Positions 49,552-57,322 of a DNA stretch of 64,000 nucleotides are shown here, piece by piece; position 1 is the first letter of the stretch; the number at the start of each line of letters is the position of its first letter. This DNA comes from JBBCJR01 sp037190805 (GTDB lineage: Bacteria > Pseudomonadota > Alphaproteobacteria > Sphingomonadales > Sphingomonadaceae), in contig JBBCJR010000005.1 in the NCBI GenBank assembly GCA_037190805.1, positions 1 to 64,000 on the forward strand, written 5' to 3'. The translations under genes and the position numbers were made by a program. The notes below the pieces were generated by a model that searched no databases, had not been told where the DNA came from, and saw only the letters and a program-made list of their open reading frames with translations.

Positions 49552-50861
49552 GGCTGGAACGCCCGTCCCTTGGCCTGCTGGGGCGGATCGTCGCCATCAT
49601 CCTGCTGACCGTCTCCGTCGAGTTCGCCGCCAGCACCGTCCTGTTTGAGCGGGCCAGCGGCTTTTCGGTCCGCGAGGACGAGGCCCGGCGTCTGGCCGAG
49701 CATCTCATCGTATCGCGCAAGCTGGTCGGGCAGCGACCCTGGCGGGAACGGCCGGCGATGGCGGACTATGTCACGACCGATCGTTACACCATCGAGTGGC
49801 AAACCTCGGCGCCGCCGTCGCAGCCCTTGTCGGCCGAACTCAGAACCATGCGTCAGCAGGTCGTCGAGTGGGAGCCCGAATTGGCGGACACCAACCTTCG
49901 GCTGCGGCTGGCGTCGCCCGGCCGGCACGACATCGTCCTCGGCGACCTCAGGCTGTCTGATGGCACCTGGCTGCTGTTCCGGATGAGCGGCCTGGGGAGC
50001 AATCTCGGCCTCAAGCTCAACTGGCTTCTCCTGGCGCTGGTGCCGGCCTTGGCGCTGACCATGGTCGGCATCCTGCTGATCCGGCTGACGCTCCGGCCGC
50101 TCGATGCGCTCAGCGCCGCCGCGAAACGGATCGGCCAGGGTGAACAGTTGATGATCGAGGAGGCGGGCACGCGCGAGGTGCGGGGACTGATCCGCGCCTT
50201 CAACCAGATGCAGGAGCGCATCCACCGGATGATCGGGGAGCGGACCGAGGCGCTGGCCGCCGTCGGCCACGACCTGCGTACACCGCTTGCCCGCCTGCAA
50301 CTGAGGACGGAAGCGATCGAGGATCCAGCGCTGCGCAGCGCGGCGGAACGCGACATCGAAGAGATGACCACGATGATCGAATCCGTCCTCGCCTATCTGG
50401 CAGGTGACGATGATCCGGAAGCGCCGGTGGCGGTCGACATCGCCATTCTGGTCGCGACCATCGCCGACGACTGTGCCGATCGTGGGCATGACGTCGTCTA
50501 TGTGGGGCCCTCGCATCTCGAAGCGATCCTCAGGCCCAACAGCTTTACCAGGGCGGTAGTAAACCTCGTCGACAATGCCATCCACCATGGCGACCATGTG
50601 GTGATCACCGTCGCCGATGGCGACGATACCGTGACCGTCTCGGTCGAGGACGACGGTCCCGGCATTCCCGACGAATTCCTAGAGGCGGTCTTGAAACCCT
50701 TCATCCGTCTCGACACAGCGCGCAGCCGGAACACCAGAGGTCTGGGTCTCGGCCTTCCCATCGTTGCACGCATGGTGCAGCTCGAAAACGGTCTTCTCAC
50801 GCTCTCCAACCGGAACGACGGTGGACTAAGAGCCGAGATCAGGCTGCCGATGCAGAAATAA
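49548..50861 (+). CDS. HAMP-domain sensor histidine kinase
   Basis: 437 residues starting at a TTG that overlaps the regulator's stop. Two membrane segments (residues about 11-32 and 158-180) flank a periplasmic sensor domain of about 125 residues. HAMP follows, then the HisKA box with H241 in V-G-H-D-L-R-T-P-L, N box V-V-N-L-V-D-N-A-I-H-H-G, G1 box D-D-G-P-G-I-P and G2 box G-L-G-L-G-L-P-I-V. It pairs with the response regulator. The signal is unknown. Confidence 0.95.
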   Translation: MRLERPSLGLLGRIVAIILLTVSVEFAASTVLFERASGFSVREDEARRLAEHLIVSRKLVGQRPWRERPAMADYVTTDRYTIEWQTSAPPSQPLSAELRTMRQQVVEWEPELADTNLRLRLASPGRHDIVLGDLRLSDGTWLLFRMSGLGSNLGLKLNWLLLALVPALALTMVGILLIRLTLRPLDALSAAAKRIGQGEQLMIEEAGTREVRGLIRAFNQMQERIHRMIGERTEALAAVGHDLRTPLARLQLRTEAIEDPALRSAAERDIEEMTTMIESVLAYLAGDDDPEAPVAVDIAILVATIADDCADRGHDVVYVGPSHLEAILRPNSFTRAVVNLVDNAIHHGDHVVITVADGDDTVTVSVEDDGPGIPDEFLEAVLKPFIRLDTARSRNTRGLGLGLPIVARMVQLENGLLTLSNRNDGGLRAEIRLPMQK

Positions 50862-50894
50862 TTCCTTACAAAGCGGGACATAATTCCTTACAAA
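50858..50894 (+). repeat. Direct repeat ATAATTCCTTACAAA x2, 22-bp period
   Basis: Two perfect 15-base copies (50858-50872 and 50880-50894), the first overlapping the kinase stop codon. A spacing of two helical turns is typical of tandem response-regulator binding. It lies about 90 bp before the carbonic anhydrase start, so it could be the operator for that operon. Confidence 0.6.
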
Positions 50895-50982
50895 AGCGCG
50901 GCACCACAGAAAAACCCGACAGCTACTTTCTAGCGCAGGTCTGAGGGATTCTCTCCCTCCCATGCGAAGGAAGGAAGCTATC

Positions 50983-51672
50983 ATGAACGAACTGATCGGC
51001 CGGGTCTTCGGGTTTGAAAAGCAGGTCTTCCCCGACCGCAGGACCCTCTACTCGCAGCTCACCACCAACGGGCAGAACCCCAAGGCGCTGATGATCTCCT
51101 GCGCCGATTCCCGGGTCGTGCCGGAACAGATCGTCCAGGCCGAACCGGGCGACCTGTTCGTGTGCCGCAACGCCGGCAACATCGTTCCACCCTTCGCGAC
51201 CATGAACGGCGGTGTGTCGTCGACCGTCGAATATGCGGTCGCGGCGCTGGGGGTGCGCGACATCATCGTCTGCGGCCACTCCGGCTGCGGTGCGATGACC
51301 GCTCTGCTGCATCCCGAGATGCTGGACGGCATGCCCAATGTCTCGGCCTGGTTGCGGCACTCCCACGCTGCCCAACAGGTCGTCCAGCACAGCTATCCCC
51401 ATCTTGAGGAAGCCGATCGCCTGCGTACCGTCACGCTGGAAAATATCGTTGCCCAGCTGGCGCATCTGCGCACCCACCCGTCGGTCGCGGCCGGTATCGC
51501 GCGCGGGGAAATCTCGCTGCACGGCTGGTATGTCGATATTCACGCGGGCGTCATCATGGGCCTCGACGGCGAAACCGGACGCTTCGTCACGGTCAGCGAG
51601 GATCAGCCGTTCCCGGTCGCCCTGGCCGCCGCCCCGCGCCGCGCCTCGGACGTCGCGATCGCGGCTGAGTGA
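50983..51672 (+). CDS. Beta-class carbonic anhydrase
   Basis: 229 residues from the ATG at 50983, after GAAGGAAG. Zinc ligands C40, H99 and C102 lie in S-C-A-D-S-R and C-G-H-S-G-C-G, and the D42-R44 pair is intact. It interconverts CO2 and bicarbonate in the cytosol. The SulP-type transporter start overlaps its stop (GTGA), which points to bicarbonate uptake or pH control as the joint role. Confidence 0.96.
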   Translation: MNELIGRVFGFEKQVFPDRRTLYSQLTTNGQNPKALMISCADSRVVPEQIVQAEPGDLFVCRNAGNIVPPFATMNGGVSSTVEYAVAALGVRDIIVCGHSGCGAMTALLHPEMLDGMPNVSAWLRHSHAAQQVVQHSYPHLEEADRLRTVTLENIVAQLAHLRTHPSVAAGIARGEISLHGWYVDIHAGVIMGLDGETGRFVTVSEDQPFPVALAAAPRRASDVAIAAE

Positions 51673-53189
51673 CGCTCATGACCGGCAGTCCATCCTTCGG
51701 CGAACGGCCGTTCGCTCGCGATCTCACCGCGTCGATCGTCGTTTTCCTGGTCGCGATGCCCCGGTGCATGGGCATCGCGATCGCATCCGGCGTACCAGCC
51801 GAAAAAGGCCTGATCACCGGCATCATCGGCGGTATCATCGTCGGCCTCATGGCGGGATCGCCGCTGCAGGTCAGCGGGCCAGCGGCCGGTCTCGCCGTCA
51901 TCGTGTTCGAGATCGTCCAGCAGCAAGGTCTGTCGGCGCTCGGCCCAATCCTGATCCTGGCTGGCCTCATCCAGGTCATCGCCGGCGTGTTCAGGCTTGG
52001 CGGCTGGTTTCGGGCGATCTCGCCTGCCGTCGTCCACGGCATGCTGGCGGGCATCGGCGTGCTCATCGTCGTCGGCCAGTTCCACGTGCTGTTCGATGCC
52101 ACACCCCTTCCCAGCGGCCTTGGTAATCTGGTCGCCATTCCGGGGCGGGTAATGGGCCTTGACGGCACGCATCCGGCAGTGCCGGCGGTGATCGTCGGCC
52201 TCATTTCGATCGGCGGCTTCCTGATCTGGGAAAAAATCCGTCCCCAGAGCCTGCGGCTGCTGCCCGGCGCGCTGGTGGGCGTGGTGCTTGCTACCTTGGC
52301 GGCTTTCTTCCTGTCGCTGGACATCGCCCGTGTCGACGTGCCGTCATCGATCGTTGCCGCGATCGACGTTCCCGATCAATCGACACTGGCCCGCCTGCTT
52401 GATCCAACGATCGTCTTCACTGCGCTGGCCATCGCCTTCATCGCCAGCGCCGAAACGCTGCTCTCGGCGGCGGCGGTCGATCGCATGCACAATGGCGTCA
52501 GGACCGACTACAACAAGGAGCTGCGCGCTCAGGGCGTGGGCAACCTGCTGTGCGGTGCCGCCGGCGCGCTGCCGATGACCGGCGTCATCGTCCGCAGTTC
52601 GGCCAACGTCCAGGCCGGGGCCGTCACACGGATGTCGGCAGTGCTCCACGGCGTCTGGATTCTCGGCTTCGTCGTTGCCCTGCCTTGGTTGCTGCGCGAG
52701 ATTCCGATGGCCGCCCTGGGTGGCATCCTGGTTATCACCGGCATCCGGTTGGTCAGCCTCAAGCATGTCCGGCATCTGCTCCAGAATCACGGCCCACTGC
52801 CGGCGGTGATCTGGGCGGCGACGATGATCATGGTGGTCGCGACCGATCTTCTGACCGGCGTCCTCGTCGGGCTGGGCCTGTCCCTGATCGAACTGATCCC
52901 CAACTATCGCCGGCTGAAACTGCATGTCGCCCGCGAGGAGGACGAGACGGTCTGCCAAGTCACCCTGAATGGAGGTGCCACCTTCGTGTCGCTGCCGAAG
53001 CTGTCAGAAGCCCTCGACCAGCTGCCCGCCGACAAGCCGGTCAGGATCGACGTCAAGGACCTCGGCTGCATCGACCATACCTGTGCCGAGATGTTGACCG
53101 AATGGCTGCAGCGGCGGCGGGCTGGCGGCACCACGGTATCGGTGGCCGGGTCCAGCGGCCGTTTCCACCGCATGATAGAATCGCATTGA
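51669..53189 (+). CDS. SulP-family inorganic anion transporter with STAS domain
   Basis: 506 residues; the GTG at 51669 overlaps the carbonic anhydrase stop, and an ATG at 51678 is also possible. About ten to twelve membrane segments. P-x4-G-I-A-I-A-S-G-V-P, G-S-P-L-Q-V-S-G-P-A-A-G-L and the E-T-L-L-S-A-A-A-V-D region fit SulP. A C-terminal STAS domain has V-R-I-D-V-K-D-L-G-C-I-D-H. Partnering with carbonic anhydrase suggests bicarbonate rather than sulfate as the anion. This is inference from context. Confidence 0.93.
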   Translation: MTLMTGSPSFGERPFARDLTASIVVFLVAMPRCMGIAIASGVPAEKGLITGIIGGIIVGLMAGSPLQVSGPAAGLAVIVFEIVQQQGLSALGPILILAGLIQVIAGVFRLGGWFRAISPAVVHGMLAGIGVLIVVGQFHVLFDATPLPSGLGNLVAIPGRVMGLDGTHPAVPAVIVGLISIGGFLIWEKIRPQSLRLLPGALVGVVLATLAAFFLSLDIARVDVPSSIVAAIDVPDQSTLARLLDPTIVFTALAIAFIASAETLLSAAAVDRMHNGVRTDYNKELRAQGVGNLLCGAAGALPMTGVIVRSSANVQAGAVTRMSAVLHGVWILGFVVALPWLLREIPMAALGGILVITGIRLVSLKHVRHLLQNHGPLPAVIWAATMIMVVATDLLTGVLVGLGLSLIELIPNYRRLKLHVAREEDETVCQVTLNGGATFVSLPKLSEALDQLPADKPVRIDVKDLGCIDHTCAEMLTEWLQRRRAGGTTVSVAGSSGRFHRMIESH

Positions 53190-53405
53190 TAAGAAAGGAT
53201 ATTGCTGAAGGCTTCTAGAGCCCGACAGCTTCATACCGGTTTATCAGCCGCAGTCCCCCAACGGCGGCTGATCACCTGGCCGGACAGTCCCGCGGGATGG
53301 GAACGCCAATGGGCCAAGACATGTCGTCCGGTCGGCCCGGCTCAATCATCCCGCACGATTGTCCGGCCGTTCTTTTTCCCATCATATTTCGACGCCCAAC
53401 ATGAA
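53190..53405. other. Spacer between the SulP transporter and aceA terminator
   Basis: ATCAGCCG and CGGCTGAT (53243-53250, 53265-53272) could form a hairpin that ends the transporter transcript, but no T-run follows. No gene is visible. Confidence 0.35.
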
Positions 53406-53434
53406 AGCGCCCGCCGGATTAACCGGCGGGCGCT
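53406..53434. terminator. Bidirectional hairpin downstream of aceA
   Basis: Perfect 12-bp stem (AGCGCCCGCCGG/CCGGCGGGCGCT) with an ATTAA loop, 33 bases past the aceA stop on the minus strand, followed there by TTTCATG. Confidence 0.75.
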
Positions 53435-53466
53435 CCTTCTCCTCCCCAGGAAAAGCTCGTGAGTTT

Positions 53467-55062
53467 CTATGCGGCGAACTGGTTCATGGTGTTGTGCGCA
53501 CCGCCGGCCTTCAAGGCAGCCTCGCCGGCGAAATAATCCTTGTGATCATCGCCGATGTCCGATCCCGCCATATTCTGGTGCTTCACGCAGGCGATACCCT
53601 GACGAATCTCCTGCCGCTGTACACCCAGCACATAGCCTAGCATGCCTGCGTCGCCAAAATACTCCTGTGCGAGATTGTCGGTCGACAGCGCGGCGGTGTG
53701 GTAAGTCGGCAACGTGATGAGGTGGTGGAAGATTCCCGCCCGCTTCGCGGCATCGGCCTGGAAGGTGCGGATCCGCTCGTCGGCCTCGTCGGCCAGCGGT
53801 GTGCCGTCATAGTCGACCGACATCAGCCGATCGCGGTCATAGGCTGACACATCCTGGCCTTCATTCTGCCAGCGGTCGAAGACCTGCTGGCGGAAATTGA
53901 GCGTCCAGTTGAACGAGGGCGAGTTATTATAGACCAGCTTGGCGTTCGGAATGACCTCGCGGATGCGGTCGACCATGCCAGCGATCTGCTCGATATGAGG
54001 CTTCTCGGTCTCGATCCACAGCAGGTCGGCGCCATGCTGGAGCGACGTGATGCAGTCGAGCACGCAGCGGTCGGCGCCGGTTCCGGCGCGGAACTGGTAA
54101 AGGTTCGAACGCAGCCGCTTCGGCCGCATCAGCTTGCCATCGCGATTGATGAGGACGTCGCCATTGACGCTGGCGATGTCGTCCACGGCTTCGCAGTCGA
54201 GAAAGCTGTTATACTGGTCGCCGAGATCGCCCGGGGCCGCGCTGTAGGCGATCTGCTTGGTCAGGCCCGCGCCCAGCGAATCCGTGCGGGCGACGATGAT
54301 GCCGTCGTCGATGCCCAGCTCAAGGAAGGCATAGCGGCAGGCGCGGATCTTGGCGATGAAGTCCTCGTGCGGGACGGTGACCTTGCCGTCCTGGTGGCCG
54401 CACTGCTTCTCGTCCGAAACCTGGTTCTCGATCTGGAGCGCGCAGGCACCGGCCTCGATCATCTTCTTGGCCAGCAGATAGGTCGCCTCGGCGTTGCCGA
54501 AGCCGGCATCGATGTCGGCGATGATCGGCACGACATGGGTCTGATGGTTGTCGACCGCCTGAAGCAGCTGCTTCTCGCGGACCACGTCGCCGGCGGCGCG
54601 CGCGGCGTCGATGTCGCGGAACATCATCCCCAGCTCACGCGCATCGGCCTGGCGGAGGAAGGTGTACAACTCCTCGATCAACGCCGGAACCGAGGTCTTC
54701 TCGTGCATTGACTGGTCCGGCAGCGGCCCGAACTGCGAGCGCAGGGCCGCAACCATCCAGCCCGACAGATAGAGATAACGCCCTTCGGTCGTTCCGAAAT
54801 GCTTCTTCACCGAGATCATCTTCTGCTGGCCGATGAAGCCGTGCCAGCAACCGAGAGACTGGGTGTAGCGAGCCGGATCGGCGTCATAGGCCGCCATGTC
54901 ACGGCGCATGATCGCCGCGGTGTAGCGGGCGATATCCAGTCCGCTGCGAAAGCGGTTCTGCAGCCGCATCCGCCCGACTGCCTCGGCGCTGACGCCGTCC
55001 CAGCTGCCGCCCTGGCGCTGAATGAGATTGGACGCCTGGGCGATATGTTCCTGATAGCTCAT
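53467..55062 (-). CDS. aceA: Isocitrate lyase
   Basis: 531 residues, the long form also found in pseudomonads. The catalytic loop K-x-C-G-H appears as E-K-Q-C-G-H with Cys221. Other signature segments are I-I-A-D-I-D-A-G-F-G, A-R-T-D-S-L, Y-N-N-S-P-S-F-N-W and I-E-N-Q-V-S-D. It cleaves isocitrate to succinate and glyoxylate and opens the glyoxylate shunt for growth on acetate or fatty acids. No malate synthase or aceK is adjacent. GGGAGG precedes the ATG. Upstream are a CtrA-like box and a TTGTAA inverted repeat. Confidence 0.97.
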   Translation of the reverse strand: MSYQEHIAQASNLIQRQGGSWDGVSAEAVGRMRLQNRFRSGLDIARYTAAIMRRDMAAYDADPARYTQSLGCWHGFIGQQKMISVKKHFGTTEGRYLYLSGWMVAALRSQFGPLPDQSMHEKTSVPALIEELYTFLRQADARELGMMFRDIDAARAAGDVVREKQLLQAVDNHQTHVVPIIADIDAGFGNAEATYLLAKKMIEAGACALQIENQVSDEKQCGHQDGKVTVPHEDFIAKIRACRYAFLELGIDDGIIVARTDSLGAGLTKQIAYSAAPGDLGDQYNSFLDCEAVDDIASVNGDVLINRDGKLMRPKRLRSNLYQFRAGTGADRCVLDCITSLQHGADLLWIETEKPHIEQIAGMVDRIREVIPNAKLVYNNSPSFNWTLNFRQQVFDRWQNEGQDVSAYDRDRLMSVDYDGTPLADEADERIRTFQADAAKRAGIFHHLITLPTYHTAALSTDNLAQEYFGDAGMLGYVLGVQRQEIRQGIACVKHQNMAGSDIGDDHKDYFAGEAALKAGGAHNTMNQFAA

Positions 55063-55111
55063 ATGGGCCTCCCGACTCGAATTTGAAAAAACAGATACAT
55101 CCCGATCCGCT

Positions 55112-55126
55112 TTAAATCAGAGTTAA
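55112..55126. promoter_or_regulatory. CtrA-like box TTAA-N7-TTAA upstream of aceA
   Basis: TTAA, seven bases, TTAA matches the full CtrA consensus of alphaproteobacteria. It lies 50 bp before aceA in AT-rich DNA, where a chance match is likely. Confidence 0.35.
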
Positions 55127-55180
55127 TCGGGAAAAATTTCTGGTCTCGCTGTACACATATCGCTAAATCTGGATGATAAT

Positions 55181-55197
55181 TTGTAATTTATTTACAA
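55181..55197. promoter_or_regulatory. Inverted repeat TTGTAA-N5-TTACAA
   Basis: Perfect 6-bp arms between the divergent aceA and lipoprotein genes. It is a candidate operator for either, for example a glyoxylate-shunt regulator. Confidence 0.4.
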
Positions 55198-55249
55198 TAT
55201 CGCCGGCGCGCCGCCGCCGTGCTAGAAACCCAGCCGACAGGAGGTGCAG

Positions 55250-55762
55250 ATGACCGTTTCTCGTTCTTTCACGCCGGTCGCGCTCGTCGTGTTGGCGACA
55301 GGATTATCGGCCTGCGATGGCCCGCCGTCCGACGCGGGAAATCAGGCCGTGGGAAGCACCAACATGACCGCCCCCACGCCAGCGCCTGCACAACCGCTGC
55401 TGTTGACCGCCTATATCGGCCGCTATCCAGGCGACCCGGTCGACGGCATCGCCTTTCGCGAGGCGCGAGCAGTTCGCGACGGCGTCGAGAAGCGGCTGGG
55501 AAAGAATAGCGAGGTAGGTGATTGGGTATTGGGCGCGCATGGCCCCAACACGCCGGTATTCGTCAAGGACGGCATGGTGCAGTCATGGGGCTGCGAAGCG
55601 CATAACTGCTCCGACCGCAACTGGACCGTGCAGATCGATCAGGTCAGTGGCGATGCCGCCATCTGCTACCATGAAGCGGTCATGGGCGAGAACAAGGCGC
55701 GCTGGTATCTGCCCGACGGCACGGAAACGATGCGCGACGGCGCCTGTCCATCCGAGGCCTGA
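55250..55762 (+). CDS. Hypothetical lipoprotein
   Basis: 170 residues from the ATG at 55250, after AGGAGG. The lipobox is L-S-A-C, giving a lipid-anchored protein. Mature residues begin with a Pro/Ala/Thr linker, then Y-I-G-R-Y-P-G-D-P-V-D-G-I-A-F, H-N-C-S-D-R-N-W-T-V and a late G-A-C. The two mature Cys in W-G-C and H-N-C may form a disulfide. I do not recognise a named family. It is divergent from aceA. Confidence 0.8.
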   Translation: MTVSRSFTPVALVVLATGLSACDGPPSDAGNQAVGSTNMTAPTPAPAQPLLLTAYIGRYPGDPVDGIAFREARAVRDGVEKRLGKNSEVGDWVLGAHGPNTPVFVKDGMVQSWGCEAHNCSDRNWTVQIDQVSGDAAICYHEAVMGENKARWYLPDGTETMRDGACPSEA

Positions 55763-55855
55763 GCGGAGCGTCCGCGATGTCGGCGGACTCCTCCTTTCCC
55801 CGCAAGGCGCGCGCCTCTAGCATCCACCCTCAGAGTTTCGGGGAGAAGCAGACAC

Positions 55856-57244
55856 ATGACGATCGGCACCACCCGCCGCGCCGTAATCGGCAGCGCGGCG
55901 GCGATGACCCTGGCAGCATCCACTGCCACCTACGCCCAACCGCGCCGCCGGCCACATATCGTCTTCATCCTGGCCGACGACATCGGGCATTCCGATCTCG
56001 GCTGCTATGGCAAACAGGGGCCAGATACGCCCGCGATCGACAGCCTGGCGGCCAATGGCCTGCTCTTCACCCAAGCCTACTCCAACAGCTGCGTCTGCTC
56101 GGCGACGCGCCTTGGCCTGATCACCGGCCGTTATCAATATCGTCTGCCCGCCGGGCTGGAAGAGCCGATCGCGGGCTACAAGCCCACGGTCGGCTTACCG
56201 CCGGAACACCCCACCATCCCATCGCTGCTGCGCCGGGCCGGTTACACGACGGCGCTGGTAGGCAAGTGGCATATGGGCGTCCCACCGGCGCACGGCCCGC
56301 TGCGCAGCGGCTATGAACGCTTCTTTGGCTTCTACCACGGCGCCACGGATTATTTTCAGCACCATGCGCCCAATGAGGGCGACAATCCGGAAGCCGGCCT
56401 GATCGACGGCGACACGCCGGTCAAGCATGACGGCTATCTGACCGACCTGTTCGGCGACCGCGCCGTGGCCGAAATCGAGCGCGCCGCCAAGGGCGACAAG
56501 CCCCTGTTTCTCAGCCTTCATTTCACCGCACCGCATTGGCCGTGGGAAGGACGCGAGGACGCGGCGGTATCGCGCACCATCACCAACCTGCGCGATCCCG
56601 ATCGCGGCAATCTTGCCAAATATCACGAACTGATCCGCGCGATGGACGAAAACGTCGCCAAGGTCCTGGCCGCGCTGGTCGCCAACGGCATGGCCGAGGA
56701 TACCATCGTCATCTTCTCCAGCGACAATGGCGGCGAGCGCTTCTCCGATACCTGGCCGTTCGTCGGCATGAAGGGCGAACTTCTGGAAGGCGGCATTCGC
56801 GTGCCGCTGCTGGTGCGCTGGCCGCGCGTCATCGCGGCCGGGGGCCGCAGCGATCAGGTGACGATCTCGATGGACTGGCTGCCGACGCTGCTCGCGGCGG
56901 CGGGCGGCGCCGCCGACCCCGCCCATCCCAGCGACGGCATGTCGCTCCTGCCCGTTCTGGAAGGCGGATCGACGCTGGTGTCGCGGACCCTGTTCTGGCG
57001 CCATCGGGCGAACGATCAGGCGGCGGTGCGCGACGGACAGTGGAAATATCTGAAGCTGGGCGACAAGGAAGCCCTGTTCGACCTGTCGCAGGACGAGCGC
57101 GAGCGCGCCAACCTGAAAGAGCGCGAGCCTGAACGCTTCGCCGCCCTGAAAGCGCGGTTCGCGGCGTGGAACGCGACCATGCTGCCCTATCCACCGAAAA
57201 GCTATTCGGAGGATGTCCGCCTTCATTATATCGACCGCTATTGA
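55856..57244 (+). CDS. Sulfatase (arylsulfatase type), Tat-exported
   Basis: 462 residues. The Tat signal is T-T-R-R-A-V-I-G. The alkaline-phosphatase-superfamily sulfatase fold has I-L-A-D-D-I-G-H-S-D-L-G-C-Y-G (metal Asp pair), the formylglycine site C-S-A-T-R, L-V-G-K-W-H-M-G, H-F-T-A-P-H-W-P and S-S-D-N-G-G with the second metal site. The formylglycine motif is C-x-A-x-R, a known variant of C-x-P-x-R. It should hydrolyse a sulfate ester in the periplasm after activation by a formylglycine-generating enzyme. That enzyme is not in the window. Confidence 0.93.
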   Translation: MTIGTTRRAVIGSAAAMTLAASTATYAQPRRRPHIVFILADDIGHSDLGCYGKQGPDTPAIDSLAANGLLFTQAYSNSCVCSATRLGLITGRYQYRLPAGLEEPIAGYKPTVGLPPEHPTIPSLLRRAGYTTALVGKWHMGVPPAHGPLRSGYERFFGFYHGATDYFQHHAPNEGDNPEAGLIDGDTPVKHDGYLTDLFGDRAVAEIERAAKGDKPLFLSLHFTAPHWPWEGREDAAVSRTITNLRDPDRGNLAKYHELIRAMDENVAKVLAALVANGMAEDTIVIFSSDNGGERFSDTWPFVGMKGELLEGGIRVPLLVRWPRVIAAGGRSDQVTISMDWLPTLLAAAGGAADPAHPSDGMSLLPVLEGGSTLVSRTLFWRHRANDQAAVRDGQWKYLKLGDKEALFDLSQDERERANLKEREPERFAALKARFAAWNATMLPYPPKSYSEDVRLHYIDRY

Positions 57245-57257
57245 AGCGATCACAGTC

Positions 57258-57300
57258 TGAAAAAGGGCGCCCGCCGAACATGGCGGACGCCCCTTTTTCA
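57258..57300. terminator. Bidirectional terminator between sulfatase and PQQ dehydrogenase
   Basis: TGAAAAAGGG and CCCTTTTTCA form the outer 10-bp stem, with CCGCC/GGCGG inside. A-run and T-run on opposite feet fit termination of both convergent genes. Confidence 0.85.
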
Positions 57301-57322
57301 GCGCAGGTTCGGGCATTCGCCG

